This document shows positions 62,978-64,000 of a stretch of DNA of 64,000 bases, one piece after another. The DNA is from Anagrus nilaparvatae. Its lineage: Eukaryota > Arthropoda > Insecta > Hymenoptera > Mymaridae. Each line of letters begins with the position of its first letter. The stretch's first letter is position 1. The position numbers and the translations under genes are program-made. A model generated the notes under the pieces. That model saw nothing but the letters and a program-made list of their open reading frames with translations, made no database searches and was not told the origin of the DNA. The stretch spans positions 22,028,001-22,092,000 of the forward strand of contig JAKSXM010000137.1 in NCBI GenBank assembly GCA_022575985.1. Direction: 5' to 3'.

Positions 62978-63119
62978 CAGATATATCTTGCTAAGTTTAA
63001 GCCTACAAAATATGACATAGGACTTAAAAAAAAATTTTTTTTTAATTTTCTTTTTGGTCCAAAATTTTTTTTTAGTCCCATCATGCAATGGTGCTCGCAT
63101 TTCAATTTGTGAAATTCAT

Positions 63120-63215
63120 TTTTTTTATTTAATTTTCTTTACATTTCAAGCCATTTTCAAGTGTTTAAAATAAAAAAAAAATCCGGCTTCTGAACCAGTA
63201 AAATTCTGCTGAAAT
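63120..63215. mobile_element. MITE family 3 fragment
   Basis: TTTAATTTTCTTTACATTTC then AAGCCATTTTCAAG followed by AAAATCCGGCTTCTG and AAATTCTGCTGAAA parallels the right part of the copy at 47865-47940. Only a fragment is visible. Confidence 0.4.
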
Positions 63216-63549
63216 ACTCGAGACAAACGTTGAACGATCTGATTTTAAAATTTACCCAAAGATAACCTAAGCCTTCTATGCCTCTCATTAATCTGCCAGA
63301 AGGAAGTGTCCTGATTAGATGCAGCTTATGAATCAATAGATGCAGAATTAAATTTAATCTACTAACCATTAAAACCAATTGTGATTCCTTGAACAAAAAC
63401 ATATTGTCATAATTATATTTGAAATTTCCTTGATTGCGAAACCTTGGTAAAAACAGAAAACTAAAATTCAGCGTCTGGCTTTGACCTAAAATTGAAACAC
63501 CAAGAAATATTTGAAAACTTGGGACACCCTAAAGAGCACATGTTCTGAT

Positions 63550-64000
63550 ACATAGTTTTAAATAAAAAAATATCTTTTTTTCCATATGAATAATATAATG
63601 AGTTTTCATTTACTTTTTTTTGTACAAATATATTAAGAAAGTACTTGTAGGTATTTGAAATTAAATACAATAATTAAATGTACCTATAAAAAATATGTAT
63701 ATTAAAAATGAAAGAAAACAGGACAATGTATCAATTGCCTTGGCCTATTGTTGTCTCTTTTTTTTTTTTTTTTGACAATACATCCTCTTGTCTGCACTCG
63801 ACGGTTAATCTATCAAACTCGACCTTTGCTTATACAATTGCTTTTTGTATATCAAGTTGGCATAGAATATATATATATATATATACATTATAAGCTAAGC
63901 TTTGCGCGACTGAGAGATTATGGAAATGGAAGATTCGTTATGGACTTCTCTTTGCATATATTACTCGTTCAATAACAAAGCTTTGGCTAAAATCCAGCAA
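63550..64000. other. A+T-rich sequence with no gene seen
   Basis: Holds a T run at about 63758-63773 and a TA run at about 63868-63886. Short frames here are not supported as genes. Confidence 0.5.

Noticed and set aside
62887..63105. 72-codon frame with an asparagine run
   Set aside because: The run is the TTG/TTA microsatellite and the rest has no coding character.
1..64000. CRISPR array, operon or prokaryotic signals
   Set aside because: The window is eukaryotic: spliced exons, non-LTR elements and MITEs; the only array is a spacerless minisatellite.

Overview
The window looks like nuclear DNA from an insect. It is strongly A+T-rich, it carries spliced exons with GT/AG boundaries, and it holds one recognisable animal neural gene among many short transposon remnants. 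The gene family and the style of the retroelement fragments would fit a hymenopteran, possibly a parasitoid wasp; that is an inference, not something the sequence proves.

The only confident host gene is a Dpr-family cell-surface protein with two immunoglobulin domains, closest to Dpr6/Dpr10 by eye, on the + strand. Four coding exons are visible: 7370-7575, 30041-30269, 30922-31221 and 38994-39094 (stop at 39092-39094). The introns are about 22.5 kb, 0.65 kb and 7.8 kb. Together the exons encode about 278 residues: Ig1, Ig2 and a short hydrophobic C-terminal tail. The exon or exons for the start codon and signal peptide were not found. A TATA/initiator/GA-repeat cluster near 2067-2182 and a G+C-richer island at 3690-4140 are possible upstream regulatory or 5'UTR sequences.

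The giant first visible intron is a store of mobile DNA. It holds several MITE and foldback families, including one MITE inserted inside another whose empty site is preserved at 24317-24723. It also holds a PIF/Harbinger-like MITE (17792-17914), a 2.2 kb near-perfect palindrome (21745-23964) carrying exon-like islands, the 3' part of an R2-type non-LTR retrotransposon with a restriction-like endonuclease motif (25336-26334) next to a tRNA-Asp-like relic, and a 1.4 kb TA-flanked TIR element (27559-28977). The third visible intron holds a foldback element with an internal 147 bp tandem duplication (32545-33382).

Downstream of the gene (39095-64000) I see no intact host gene. This part has more MITEs, a 22-copy 25 bp minisatellite (46889-47438) belonging to a dispersed repeat family, and a decayed gag-like ORF broken by a cascade of four palindromes (48391-49018). 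It also has an 800 bp foldback (50380-51180), a perfect 51 bp-stem hairpin (58876-58996), a tRNA-derived SINE-like head (58049-58120), a second Harbinger-like MITE (60813-61018) and a decayed reverse transcriptase on the - strand (about 61455-62880).

The most unusual structures are the 2.2 kb palindrome with splice-site-like islands and the chained palindromes in the gag-like relic. Both suggest fold-back or template-switch DNA synthesis. Nothing here can be called a new functional system from sequence alone.
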